NCBI GenBank assembly: GCA_027026255.1
Contig: JALVOT010000014.1
Location: 87,986-151,985, forward strand
Reading direction: 5' to 3'
Length of the DNA stretch: 64,000 nt
Source: Caldifarciminota bacterium
Lineage (GTDB): Bacteria > Hydrothermota > Tepidihabitantia > SM23-42
Position numbers and translations under genes: made by a program. This document shows, one piece after another, positions 36,678 to 45,954 of this stretch (position 1 is its first letter; the number at the start of each line of letters is the position of its first letter). The notes beneath the pieces are model-generated. The model was given only the letters and a program-made list of their open reading frames with translations, searched no databases and was not told where the DNA came from.

Positions 36678-36815
36678 ATGACCTTGAGAGTGAGATATAC
36701 CCGTAATACTTCGTATATACTGCCAGATCAGCAGGATATCTGTAATGCGGATATGAATGAGTTAGTTGCAATTCGGAAATCTGCCCATTTAAAAGAAAAA
36801 TATGGAGGAAAATAA
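36678..36815 (+). CDS. Small ORF before mod
   Basis: A 45-codon frame beginning MTLRVRYTRNTSYILPD and ending HLKEKYGGK. The ATG at 36678 is 5 nt after GGAG, and this ribosome site is conserved with the one used for the nucleotidyltransferase gene in the duplicated leader. The stop at 36813-36815 ends just before the mod start at 36817, and the GGAGG that serves mod lies within its last codons, so translation may be coupled. The product is basic and has no recognised family. Confidence 0.4.
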   Translation: MTLRVRYTRNTSYILPDQQDICNADMNELVAIRKSAHLKEKYGGK

Positions 36816-36816
36816 A

Positions 36817-38826
36817 ATGATCTTGTTGGAAGAACTGAAAGAACTCTTAAAGGAAGATTCACGATTTGTAGATAATGAAGGGAAACTTTTGAAAAACAAA
36901 ATCGTGGAACATGCTTTAAAACTTGATGAGGAATTGATTAAACTTCTATTAAAAAACGGACGAATAAAAGAGCATTTCTTTAAGGATGTAGATGGTATTT
37001 TAGTTTTTGATAAAGAAAAATTCATAAAATTCATAGACAATAAAGAATTTCTTCCTGATTCTTACACAGCTTTTAAAAATAAGATTGGACTTGCTAATGA
37101 AGATGGTAAATACTTAGCAAAGAGTAAAGAAGTAGTTTTGGTTTGGCCATATAAGGATTGTGTACTTGAAGGCGGGCAGGAAAAACTTGATGAAAAAAGA
37201 AAAGAAATTTTCCACAATCTAATTCTTGCTCTGGATGAGATTGATAGATTATTAGAACCGAAAGTAGCTACTAACTTTAAAAGAATAGATAAAGATGGAG
37301 AGCATCCGCTTGATGGTTTCAGGAGAGATCTGGAGATAAACAGGAAAAGAGGATTGCCGGAAGATACTATAACAGATAACCTGATTATAAAGGGAAATAA
37401 TCTTCTGGTATTACATTCTTTGCTGAAAGAGTTTAGAGGGAAAATCAAAATGATTTACATTGATCCACCGTATAACACAGGAAACGATGAGTTTCAATAT
37501 AATGACAACTTCAAACATTTAAGTTGGCTCACATTTATGAAAAATAGATTAGAAGTGGCTAAAGAGTTGTTAAAAGAGGATGGGGTTATTTTTGTGCAAT
37601 GTGATGATAATGAACAAGCGTATTTGAAAGTTTTGATGGATGAGATTTTTGGCAAAGAAAATAATGAGGTTACAATGTATATTCAAGTAAGGTATAGTCA
37701 AAAAACACTTTCTGAGAAAAACTATTATCAGAAGTTAATAGAGCAAATTCATGTTTATAGTAAAGGGAATTTTATACCAAATAGGGAAAGAGAGGAATAC
37801 ACTCTTGATAAATTTGTATGGGAAATTATAGAATTGTCTAAAGGGACAAAAGTAAAAATAGGAAACAGAGATGCAATTATATTTAAACCCGGAGAATATG
37901 TTATTAAAAAAAGTAATCCTGGCATAGACAAACTAAAAGAAACATGGGCCAGTGGTACAGTTTTAAAATCTAACGCTTCTGGAAAGTTTTTTAATGATTA
38001 TATTGCACCAAGGGTTAACATAGATGGATATGGAGTATTATATAAGGTATTCGGTATAGGTGAGGATGGATTAGGGTATAGATATTTTACAGGACCGAAA
38101 AGGGAGGGTGCTACTAAAGGTAAATTTTATTCAGGTGTGCCTCTAAATAGGCGAACAGAGATTGAAAGAGGTAAGTCTTATAAATTTAAAGTTATTGAGA
38201 ATTTTTATAATTTTGCAGACAGCTTTGGGAATTGTAGACATGAAGGGGGGGTTGAGTTAAGAAGCGGTAAGAAACCGGAAGTGTTATTAAAGAAGATTAT
38301 AGAGATAGCAACTAATGAAGGAGACATTGTATTAGACTTTTTCATGGGTACTGGCACCACCTGTGCTGTAGCCCACAAAATGGGAAGGCAATACATTGGT
38401 GTTGAGCAACTTGATTACGGAGAAAATAGCGCTGTTGTCAGGCTTAAGAATGTAATTAATGGTGATCAAACAGGAATCTCCAAAGAAGTTAACTGGCAAG
38501 GTGGCGGTGATTTCGTCTATATGGAACTAATGAAACTCAACGAGGCTTTCGTTGAAAAAATACAAGATGCCAAAACAACAGAGGAACTTTTAAGCATCTG
38601 GAAAGATATGAAGCATAACGGATTTTTGAGTTATAGGATTGATCCAAGATTATTTGATGAAAATATTGAAGAGTTTAAGGCTCTTAGTGTGGATGAGCAA
38701 AAGAAACTTCTCCTTGAGATGCTTGAATACAACGACCTTTATGTGAATTACAGCGAAATTGATGATGTTATATACAATGTGAGCAAAGAGGATAAGAAGT
38801 TGAATAAGAAATTTTATGGGAGATGA
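36817..38826 (+). CDS. mod: Type III restriction-modification methyltransferase (Mod)
   Basis: A 669-aa N6-adenine methyltransferase of the beta class: the catalytic DPPY motif (IDPPYNTGNDEF, residues 216-219) precedes the SAM-binding FMGTG motif (509-513), with a target-recognition region of about 290 residues between them. The N-terminal 100 residues are a helical region seen in Mod proteins. I choose the ATG at 36817 with GGAGG 8 nt upstream over an ATG at 36802 that would include the ribosome site. It is followed after 3 bp by the ATPase gene. It defines the recognition sequence of the system and protects host DNA. Confidence 0.92.
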   Translation: MILLEELKELLKEDSRFVDNEGKLLKNKIVEHALKLDEELIKLLLKNGRIKEHFFKDVDGILVFDKEKFIKFIDNKEFLPDSYTAFKNKIGLANEDGKYLAKSKEVVLVWPYKDCVLEGGQEKLDEKRKEIFHNLILALDEIDRLLEPKVATNFKRIDKDGEHPLDGFRRDLEINRKRGLPEDTITDNLIIKGNNLLVLHSLLKEFRGKIKMIYIDPPYNTGNDEFQYNDNFKHLSWLTFMKNRLEVAKELLKEDGVIFVQCDDNEQAYLKVLMDEIFGKENNEVTMYIQVRYSQKTLSEKNYYQKLIEQIHVYSKGNFIPNREREEYTLDKFVWEIIELSKGTKVKIGNRDAIIFKPGEYVIKKSNPGIDKLKETWASGTVLKSNASGKFFNDYIAPRVNIDGYGVLYKVFGIGEDGLGYRYFTGPKREGATKGKFYSGVPLNRRTEIERGKSYKFKVIENFYNFADSFGNCRHEGGVELRSGKKPEVLLKKIIEIATNEGDIVLDFFMGTGTTCAVAHKMGRQYIGVEQLDYGENSAVVRLKNVINGDQTGISKEVNWQGGGDFVYMELMKLNEAFVEKIQDAKTTEELLSIWKDMKHNGFLSYRIDPRLFDENIEEFKALSVDEQKKLLLEMLEYNDLYVNYSEIDDVIYNVSKEDKKLNKKFYGR

Positions 38827-38829
38827 ACT

Positions 38830-41124
38830 ATGATTAAAAAGATTAAACAAATTAAAAATATAGGTATTTTCAAAGATTTTAGTTGGAATTCAAGTATTTC
38901 TGAATTTAAAAATTATAATGCTTTTTATGGTTGGAATGGGACAGGGAAAACTACCATAACTAGAATATTGTCCGTCTTTGAAAAAGGTGAAATAGGCTCT
39001 CTTAAACTTGAAGATGATTCTAAGTGTATAATTGAAACAGACAGCGGTGTTTTAGAGTTATCAAAATTTTCGATCCCGGATGCTCTAAAAAACAATATAA
39101 GAGTTTTTAATGAAGATTTTATAAATGATAACCTTAATTGGAAGGAAGGAAAAGCTTCTCCAATTTTAATAATTGGCAAATTACAAAAAGAACGGAAAAA
39201 TAAATTGGATGAAATAAAAGATAGTTTAGAAAAGAAGAAAAATGAATTGAGACAGAAAGAAAATGAAAGAGAGAAAAAAGAAAAAGAAAAGAGAAAAATT
39301 TTAGAGAGAGCAAGAAATAAAATTAAGGAAAGTTTAAGAGGAGTTGTTGGTGTTAAACCCAAAAGTGCTCGTGCAAACGATTACATAAATTATACTGTTG
39401 TAGATGTTGAGAATGTTTTAAAAGGTGAAGAGGAATTGAAGCTTAATGATGATGAGATTTTTCAACTCAAAAATTCTTTAAAAGAAAGAGAAGTAAAAGA
39501 TATTATCTTTGAAATGGAAGCAGATTTTACTTGGATTGATGATGTTATAAGTAATTCACAAAAAATATTTGATACTATAATTCCAGAGGCAGGATTAAAG
39601 TTATTAAATGAAAAGGATGAAAAACTAAAAGAATGGTTAAGGATTGGTCATGAGATTCACAGAGACAAAGAAAAGCCTGTGGTATGTGAATTTTGCAAGA
39701 ATGAAATTTCTGAAGAACGATTAAAGGAATTAGCGGATTATTTTAATGATATTCTCATAAATTTAATAAATAATATTAATGAGACTATTATAAAAATTGA
39801 GCAAAACGATATACCTGCAATAAATTTACAGAAAGAACAATTTTATAGTGAGTTTCAAAGTAATTTCTTAGAATTAAGTAATAATTTTACTCAGCAAAAA
39901 AGTAGGATTAAGTCAGAACTGAATAAAATAAAGGAAGCATTAAAAGAGAAAAGGAAAAAACCTTCACAAAAATTTGTGTTTGATTTTAGTGTTCTCAAAG
40001 AGGAAGTGGAGAATATAAAGAATACAATTAAGCAATTAAATGATTTAATCAGTAAAAACAATAAAAACACTGAATTATTTGAAGATAAACTAAAGGAACT
40101 TGCTCACAAGTTAGAAGTGGGCATCATTAGTAAATATAAATCTGATTATAATGAGAAAGTAAAAGAATTAAAAACTCTGCAAAGTGATATTGATTCATTA
40201 ACAAAGGAGAAAAAAGAATTAGAAAATAGAAAAAATGAGCTGGAACAAAAACTCAAAGAACACCATATTGCTGCGGGAAGGTTTAATGGATTATTAACAT
40301 CTTTTATGGGGAGGGATGAAATAATTTTAGAAACAAAGGATGAGGGTTATATAATTAAAAGAAAAAATAGTGATGAACCTGCAAAAAATTTAAGTGAAAG
40401 TGAAAGGAATGCAATAGCACTTATTTATTTTTTAATTAAATTAGAAGAAGAAAATTTTGATGCTAACAATGGAATAGTAGTTATAGATGATCCCGTTTCC
40501 AGCTTTGATTCGCAAAATCTTTATAGGGCTTTTGGATTTATAAAGGAAAAAATCAAAGACTCAAACCCTAAACAGGTTTTTATTTTTACACACAATTTTC
40601 CGTTTTTTAGATTGATTAGAAACTGGGTGAGTTATGAAAATCATTCTTTTTATATGATCAAATCAAAAATAAGAGGAAACGAGCGTCATTCTGTTATAAA
40701 AAGGATAGATAAATTGTTAGAGAAATATAATTCAGAATATACTTTTTTATTCAAATTTATTTATCAGCGGGCAAAGAGTCAGGATGGCAGTTTAGAACAA
40801 GATTATATTTTTCCAAATGTAATAAGAAAGTTTTTAGAGAACTACATTTCTTTCAAAGTTCCCATCGGTGGCGTAAATATCCATGAAAAGTTTAAAAAGT
40901 TATGTGAGGATTATCTAGAGATTGAACAGGGGACTAAAACTTATATTGAAAGTTATTGTCAGGACCAATCTCATCCTCTTTATCAAGATAGCCCAACAGA
41001 TTTTGACACCAGATTATTAGGTGAAATACAAGAAGTATGCCGAGCTGTAATTAAGTTATTGGAAATAACCGACCCCAAACATTATCAACATCTAAAAGAA
41101 AAAGTCGGGAATAAAAATGTCTAA
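38830..41124 (+). CDS. RloC/PrrC-like AAA ATPase with zinc-hook motif
   Basis: A 764-aa protein of the AAA_13 type. Walker A is GWNGTGKTT (34-42); two long coiled coils (about 115-165 and 330-480) are separated by a CEFC pair (Cys286, Cys289) like the zinc hook of RloC. The ABC signature is NLSESE (520-525), and Walker B is VVIDDP (550-555). The C-terminal 150 residues hold Arg666-x3-Glu670 and a later His715 in a QSHPL segment. These could be an anticodon-nuclease-like Arg/Glu/His set as in PrrC, but this triad is my inference. It sits between mod and res and overlaps res by 8 bp, so it belongs to the same defence operon. Confidence 0.8.
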   Translation: MIKKIKQIKNIGIFKDFSWNSSISEFKNYNAFYGWNGTGKTTITRILSVFEKGEIGSLKLEDDSKCIIETDSGVLELSKFSIPDALKNNIRVFNEDFINDNLNWKEGKASPILIIGKLQKERKNKLDEIKDSLEKKKNELRQKENEREKKEKEKRKILERARNKIKESLRGVVGVKPKSARANDYINYTVVDVENVLKGEEELKLNDDEIFQLKNSLKEREVKDIIFEMEADFTWIDDVISNSQKIFDTIIPEAGLKLLNEKDEKLKEWLRIGHEIHRDKEKPVVCEFCKNEISEERLKELADYFNDILINLINNINETIIKIEQNDIPAINLQKEQFYSEFQSNFLELSNNFTQQKSRIKSELNKIKEALKEKRKKPSQKFVFDFSVLKEEVENIKNTIKQLNDLISKNNKNTELFEDKLKELAHKLEVGIISKYKSDYNEKVKELKTLQSDIDSLTKEKKELENRKNELEQKLKEHHIAAGRFNGLLTSFMGRDEIILETKDEGYIIKRKNSDEPAKNLSESERNAIALIYFLIKLEEENFDANNGIVVIDDPVSSFDSQNLYRAFGFIKEKIKDSNPKQVFIFTHNFPFFRLIRNWVSYENHSFYMIKSKIRGNERHSVIKRIDKLLEKYNSEYTFLFKFIYQRAKSQDGSLEQDYIFPNVIRKFLENYISFKVPIGGVNIHEKFKKLCEDYLEIEQGTKTYIESYCQDQSHPLYQDSPTDFDTRLLGEIQEVCRAVIKLLEITDPKHYQHLKEKVGNKNV

Positions 41125-43843
41125 CCTATTTACATATCAAAGATTAAGTCAGGAATATGATGTTCTCTATAAACGGGGGGTTATTAAAAAGGAGATTCCC
41201 AAATATATAGAAGACAACCTCAATCCACGTTTTAAATTAAGATCATATCAGATTGAAGCAATAGCAAGATTTATTTACTACATGGAAGAAGATCCCAACC
41301 GAAAGAAACCTACTCAATTACTGTTTAACATGGCAACAGGTTCTGGTAAAACCCTTTTGATGGCTGCGAATATACTTTACCTTTACAATAAAGGATATAG
41401 GAACTTCCTGTTTTTTGTACATTTAGATAACATAATAGAAAAAACAAGGGATAACTTCCTGAACCCTCTGTTCCCAAAATATCTATTCAATGAGAGAATA
41501 AAATTTGAGGATAAAGAAGTTGCAATAAGAGAGGTTTCTAATTTTGATGAGGCGAATGAAGAAGATATAAATATCATCTTTACAACAATTCATGGACTAC
41601 ACAGCCAGTTAAATATTTTCAGGGAAAATTCAATCACATTTGAGGATTTTAAGGATAAGAAGATTGTTTTAATATCCGATGAGGCACACCACATAAATGC
41701 ATGGACAAAAAATAAAAAACTAAAAAGAAAAGAAGAAAAAGCAAAAAATACTTGGGAATATACGATTATGCAGATTCTCAATTCCAACCCCGGAAATATA
41801 ATGCTTGAATATACTGCCACCATTGATATTGATAACCCGGCAATTTATGAGAAATATAAAGACAAGATAATTTTTGAGTATGATTTAAAGCAGTTTAGAA
41901 TTGATGGTTATTCAAAAGAGGTTAAGGTTTTGCAGGCAGATTTAGAAAACTGGGAAAGAATGTTACAAGCAGTTATTTTAAGCCAACATAGAAGAAAAAT
42001 TGCAGAAAAATATGGAATAAGGCTAAAGCCCGTAATACTTTTCAAGTCAAAAAAAATAAAACATAGTAACCGAGAAAAGAAGGGAGGTGAATGGCGGGAT
42101 AAGGTAAAAAATAAACTCTTTGATAAATACGATTATCCACAAAAAGATTGGGGGTCAATGGAAAACTTTGAACTGTTCAGAGAAAAAATAGACAATTTAA
42201 CTGAAGCTGATATAGAGAAAATCAAGTCAAGTGTAAAAGGGGCTGTATTGGATAAAGTATTTGATTATTTTGAAAAAGAAAGAATAACAATAGATAACTT
42301 CATAATTGAATTGAAAGAGGATTTTTCAGAGGAAAAATGTATTTTGCTTGATTCTGATAATATATCCAAAGATAAACAAATTAAACTCAATACTCTTGAG
42401 GATGAAAATAACGAGATTAGAGCTATATTTGCGGTAAAGATGCTTGATGAAGGATGGGATGTTCTTAACCTTTTTGATATAGTCAGACTCTATGATACGA
42501 GAGATGGAAGATGGACGAGGGATGGTAGATATATACCTGGAAATACCACGATTGCAGAAAGGCAATTGATCGGAAGGGGGGCAAGGTATTATCCATTCAA
42601 ACTCAATGAAGACGATGATTTCTTCAAAAGGAAATTTGATAACTGGCTTGATCATGATTTAAAAATCATTGAAGAACTCTATTACCACAGTAAACACAAT
42701 CCAAGATATATACAGGAACTAACAACAGCACTAAAAGAATATGGAATTATGCCCTATGAAGAAAAGGAGATTGTGTTGAAAGTAAAGCCGACAATTAAAG
42801 AAACAGAATTCTGGAAAAAAGGGTTTCTTTTTGTAAATAAGAGGGTTGAAGCGGATAGAAGTGGGATAAAAACAGTAGATGATATCGGGATAGAAAAAAC
42901 TTACAAATACAAACTACCAACAGGTTTTATAAAAGAAGATGTGATTTTAAAGGAAGGTGAAACTAATAGTAAATCTCTTGAAACAACAACCAAAATATTT
43001 CAATTGGGTGATTTTGGACATGCAATCTTAAGAAAGGCAATGGCAAAACTTGATTTCTATAGGTTTAACAACCTTAACAAATACTTTCCGTCCCTGACTT
43101 CTTCCAATGAATTTATTAGCTCTTTGAAAAATATAACCGTTGATATCACAAGTTCAAGAGAAAAATTGGATAAACTAACACCGGAAGATAAATTGAAAGT
43201 GTGTATAAATGTGTTTACGCAACTGGAAGATGAAATTTTGAATGAGTATGTTGAGTATAAAGGGACAGAAATTTTCAAACCAATAGAAATTGAGATAATA
43301 GTTAGGGACAAACAACTGAAAATTAATGTTGGAGATTATGGTGATCAAGAATATGGTGTACCAATGAGTAACCCAAAACATCCAGATTTACAATTGAATT
43401 TAGTAGATAAAGATTGGTATGTTTATGATGAAAACTATGGTACTTATGAAGAAAAATCTTTTGTTAAATTTATTGATGGAGTTATAGAAGATTTAAGAGA
43501 AGAGTACAGAGAAGTGTATCTATTAAGAAATGCAAAATTATTTAAGATTTATAGATTTTCGGATGGAAAAGCTATGGAACCGGATTTTGTGTTGTTTTTA
43601 AAGAAAGAAAATTCAGATGAGATTGAACAATACCAGCTTTTCATAGAACCAAAGGGGGAACATCTAATTAAAACAGATCAATGGAAAGGGGATTTCTTAA
43701 AAGAAATTGAGAAAAAATACCAGATTGAACCAAGATTATTCGGAGAAAACAAAAAATACAAACTAATTGGTTTTCCATTCTACAATGAAGTGAGAAAAAG
43801 CCAATTTATTAAAGTATTTAAAGAAAAGTTGGGATTAACATGA
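41117..43843 (+). CDS. res: Type III restriction-modification endonuclease/helicase (Res)
   Basis: A 908-aa protein with superfamily 2 helicase motifs: MATGSGKT (72-79), DEAH (188-191), and AVKMLDEGWDVLNLFDIVRL and ERQLIGRGARYYPF for motifs V and VI. The C-terminal nuclease has the PD-(D/E)xK pattern Asp823...Glu844-Pro-Lys846 (EPDFVLFL, FIEPKGEH). With Mod it cleaves DNA at a distance from two unmethylated sites. All motifs look intact, so the system should be active. Confidence 0.93.
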   Translation: MSNLFTYQRLSQEYDVLYKRGVIKKEIPKYIEDNLNPRFKLRSYQIEAIARFIYYMEEDPNRKKPTQLLFNMATGSGKTLLMAANILYLYNKGYRNFLFFVHLDNIIEKTRDNFLNPLFPKYLFNERIKFEDKEVAIREVSNFDEANEEDINIIFTTIHGLHSQLNIFRENSITFEDFKDKKIVLISDEAHHINAWTKNKKLKRKEEKAKNTWEYTIMQILNSNPGNIMLEYTATIDIDNPAIYEKYKDKIIFEYDLKQFRIDGYSKEVKVLQADLENWERMLQAVILSQHRRKIAEKYGIRLKPVILFKSKKIKHSNREKKGGEWRDKVKNKLFDKYDYPQKDWGSMENFELFREKIDNLTEADIEKIKSSVKGAVLDKVFDYFEKERITIDNFIIELKEDFSEEKCILLDSDNISKDKQIKLNTLEDENNEIRAIFAVKMLDEGWDVLNLFDIVRLYDTRDGRWTRDGRYIPGNTTIAERQLIGRGARYYPFKLNEDDDFFKRKFDNWLDHDLKIIEELYYHSKHNPRYIQELTTALKEYGIMPYEEKEIVLKVKPTIKETEFWKKGFLFVNKRVEADRSGIKTVDDIGIEKTYKYKLPTGFIKEDVILKEGETNSKSLETTTKIFQLGDFGHAILRKAMAKLDFYRFNNLNKYFPSLTSSNEFISSLKNITVDITSSREKLDKLTPEDKLKVCINVFTQLEDEILNEYVEYKGTEIFKPIEIEIIVRDKQLKINVGDYGDQEYGVPMSNPKHPDLQLNLVDKDWYVYDENYGTYEEKSFVKFIDGVIEDLREEYREVYLLRNAKLFKIYRFSDGKAMEPDFVLFLKKENSDEIEQYQLFIEPKGEHLIKTDQWKGDFLKEIEKKYQIEPRLFGENKKYKLIGFPFYNEVRKSQFIKVFKEKLGLT

Positions 43844-44042
43844 TGGGTGAAAACAATAAGTACGGGGCAGGTTTCCGAACTCTCCGCTTCCTTCGGTCGC
43901 TCCGACCCATACGGGGTGCGATTAACAAGCGGGTATCTGGCTTCAGCACTTCGTGCCTTCGCCCAAATCCAGCTTACAGCAGGACTCCAGATACCCGACG
44001 GACTTTATATAAAATGGCCGGTTTAATAAGCGGTGATATAGG
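43844..44042 (+). other. Intergenic region with GC-rich inverted repeat
   Basis: About 200 bp between res and the next methyltransferase gene. It is richer in G and C than the flanks. CGGGTATCTGG (43930-43940) and CCAGATACCCG (43987-43997) form a perfect 11-bp inverted repeat with a 46-nt loop that itself has the smaller hairpin GGCTTCAGCACTTCGTGCC-like (pairing GCAC/GTGC). Upstream, CTTCCTTCGGTCG and CTCCGACC also look structured. A 73-codon open frame across this stretch looks non-coding. Confidence 0.6.
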
Positions 44043-45599
44043 ATGTTTGATAAAAAAGTAAGTTTCAAAACTGAAAAAGAACTCCAGGAAGCAATCCTAA
44101 AGGAAAAGATAAAAGGAACCTCTGATTTGGAGATTGGGCAGAAATATGGAGTTACATTTAGGTATATCGAACAACTTATTACTAAGACACAAGGTCTCAA
44201 TGTTAGCGCTTTAAAAGTTACTAAAAAAATAAAGCGGCTTCATCCGAAAGATTTTAAAGAAGAAAAAACTACAGTGTGGAGTTTTAAACAAAGAGGCAAT
44301 TGGGCAACACATAGTGGTGAGTATAGAGGTAATTGGTCTCCTTATATTCCGAGAAATGTAATTCTTAAGTATTCAAAGCCAGGTGAGTTGGTGTTGGATT
44401 ATTTCTGCGGCGCGGGAACAACTGCTGTAGAATGTAAACTTTTAGGAAGGAGGTGTATTGCCTTAGACATTAATGATAAAGCTATTGAACTGGCAAAGAA
44501 GAATATTAACTTCGTCGTAGAATCTCCACAATTAACTTTGCTTGATGATAAAAGGCAGTTAAAGATTTATGAACCTGAATTATCGCTTGGCGATGCAAGA
44601 AATTTATCTTTCCTGCGAGATAATTCTATAGATTTAATCTGTGCTCATCCTCCTTATGCAAATATTATTCATTATACAGATTCTAAAGAAGGAGACCTAT
44701 CATTCTTAGATATTGATGATTTTTTAAAAGAGATGTCCAGGGTTGCAAGAGAAAGTTTTAGGGTATTAAAGCCAGGCAGACGATGTGCTATCTTGATAGG
44801 AGATACACGCAGGAAGAAGCATGTGATTCCTTTGGGCTTTAAACTTATAAATATTTTTTTGGATGTGGGCTTTAAATTAAGAGAGCTTGTTATCAAACGG
44901 CAGCATAACTGCAAAACCACAGGTTTCTGGTATGCTAATAGCATAAAATATAATTTTCTTCTCTTGGCTCATGAGTACTTGCCGATTTTTGAAAAACCTT
45001 CATCAACTGTTTCTTTGAGTATAAGAGAAAAAGAAGCAGATTACGGCTTAATTGTTCCTGCTTTAGAAAAAACTACACTAAGAAAGAAATTAGATGAACT
45101 CGAGACCACAACGGTATGGATTTTACCTCAAAAGAACTTTGAAAAGAATTTAAATAAAAATGTAATCGATAGATATTCAAAAGGTAAGGGATATTATACT
45201 ATATCGTTTGTTTCTTATTCCAAGAATGATATAGATTATTCAGAAATAAATGCGAAAAGTGCTAAACAATTACTTTTTATTAAATCTCCATTTTTAAATA
45301 ATTCTTCTTCTCGTACAAGTATTGAAAATTATTTAAAAGGAATAAAAAGAATATTGGTTCAAGAACTGTCTAACTTAAACAAAGGCGGATTTGTGGTAAT
45401 TCAGACAAAAGATGCCAGGATTGACGGATACATAGAGCCTCTTGCTAAAAGAATAGTAGATATGTTGGTGCATGATAAGTTATGGCTTAAGGAAATTGTG
45501 GTTGTTACTCATGATGGAGCTAATTCAATTAACCAGAATTCAAAAGGCTATTTAAAAATAATCCATCAATATCTACTTGTATTCGAGGTGAAAAAATGA
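44043..45599 (+). CDS. DNA methyltransferase with HPPY motif
   Basis: A 518-aa amino-methyltransferase. Residues 15-60 look like a helix-turn-helix. The SAM motif DYFCGAGTT (119-127) precedes the catalytic-type motif AHPPY (201-205), the reverse of the Mod order. The usual first residue (D, N or S) of this motif is His202. The module from GRRCAILIGDTR to LLAHEYLPIFEK (245-317) seems repeated near the C-terminus, from GGFVVIQTKDAR to HQYLLVFE. No cognate nuclease gene is intact nearby, so it may be an orphan, or its partner may have decayed. Its stop overlaps the next small ORF (ATGA). Confidence 0.85.
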   Translation: MFDKKVSFKTEKELQEAILKEKIKGTSDLEIGQKYGVTFRYIEQLITKTQGLNVSALKVTKKIKRLHPKDFKEEKTTVWSFKQRGNWATHSGEYRGNWSPYIPRNVILKYSKPGELVLDYFCGAGTTAVECKLLGRRCIALDINDKAIELAKKNINFVVESPQLTLLDDKRQLKIYEPELSLGDARNLSFLRDNSIDLICAHPPYANIIHYTDSKEGDLSFLDIDDFLKEMSRVARESFRVLKPGRRCAILIGDTRRKKHVIPLGFKLINIFLDVGFKLRELVIKRQHNCKTTGFWYANSIKYNFLLLAHEYLPIFEKPSSTVSLSIREKEADYGLIVPALEKTTLRKKLDELETTTVWILPQKNFEKNLNKNVIDRYSKGKGYYTISFVSYSKNDIDYSEINAKSAKQLLFIKSPFLNNSSSRTSIENYLKGIKRILVQELSNLNKGGFVVIQTKDARIDGYIEPLAKRIVDMLVHDKLWLKEIVVVTHDGANSINQNSKGYLKIIHQYLLVFEVKK

Positions 45600-45784
45600 A
45601 GAAACTTTTTAGGTTCTTAAAAGTAATCCATTACTATTTGAAATCTTCTTATAAAATATGGAAAGTTAAGCGGTTACAAGATAAAGAGATCCATTCACTT
45701 CATTTAACACAGTATAAAAGGTTCGTGCCTTATGCGATTCAGCTAAATACTTTGCTGTTGCTCAGGGTTTCAGGTGCCTGTTAG
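45596..45784 (+). CDS. Small ORF coupled to the methyltransferase gene
   Basis: A 62-codon frame whose ATG overlaps the methyltransferase stop. The product is basic (MKKLFRFLKVIHYYLKSSYK) and ends in a hydrophobic tail. I recognise no family; it may be a remnant of a longer gene. Confidence 0.35.
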   Translation: MKKLFRFLKVIHYYLKSSYKIWKVKRLQDKEIHSLHLTQYKRFVPYAIQLNTLLLLRVSGAC

Positions 45785-45825
45785 TCGTTATATGAAATGG
45801 CAAATCCTGTTATGGAGGTAATGAA

Positions 45826-45954
45826 ATGAGGATTAAAAGAATAAATAAAAAAATAGTAAAAACTGATATTAAGAAAGAATTAAAGAATATTTACTCTCAA
45901 GTTGTTGAGGATGGAGAGATTAATCTTGAGAAATTAAAGGCGTTGTTGATATGA
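45826..45954 (+). CDS. Small protein upstream of the DUF1016 pseudogene
   Basis: A 42-codon frame with a good ribosome site (GGAGG, 7 nt upstream of the ATG at 45826). The product is charged and ends VEDGEINLEKLKALLI, a pattern also seen near the N-terminus of some Mod-type methyltransferases, so it may be a remnant of one. Its TGA overlaps the presumed ATG of the DUF1016 gene (ATATGA), as in translationally coupled pairs. Confidence 0.45.
   Translation: MRIKRINKKIVKTDIKKELKNIYSQVVEDGEINLEKLKALLI

Noticed and set aside
43921-44000. Possible integron attC site
   Set aside because: TTAACAAGC looks like one core site, but there is no matching GTTRRRY core at the other end and no integrase gene.
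43840-44061. 73-codon frame after res
   Set aside because: It runs through the inverted repeat and has Arg/Ser/Pro-rich, structureless sequence; I treat the stretch as non-coding.
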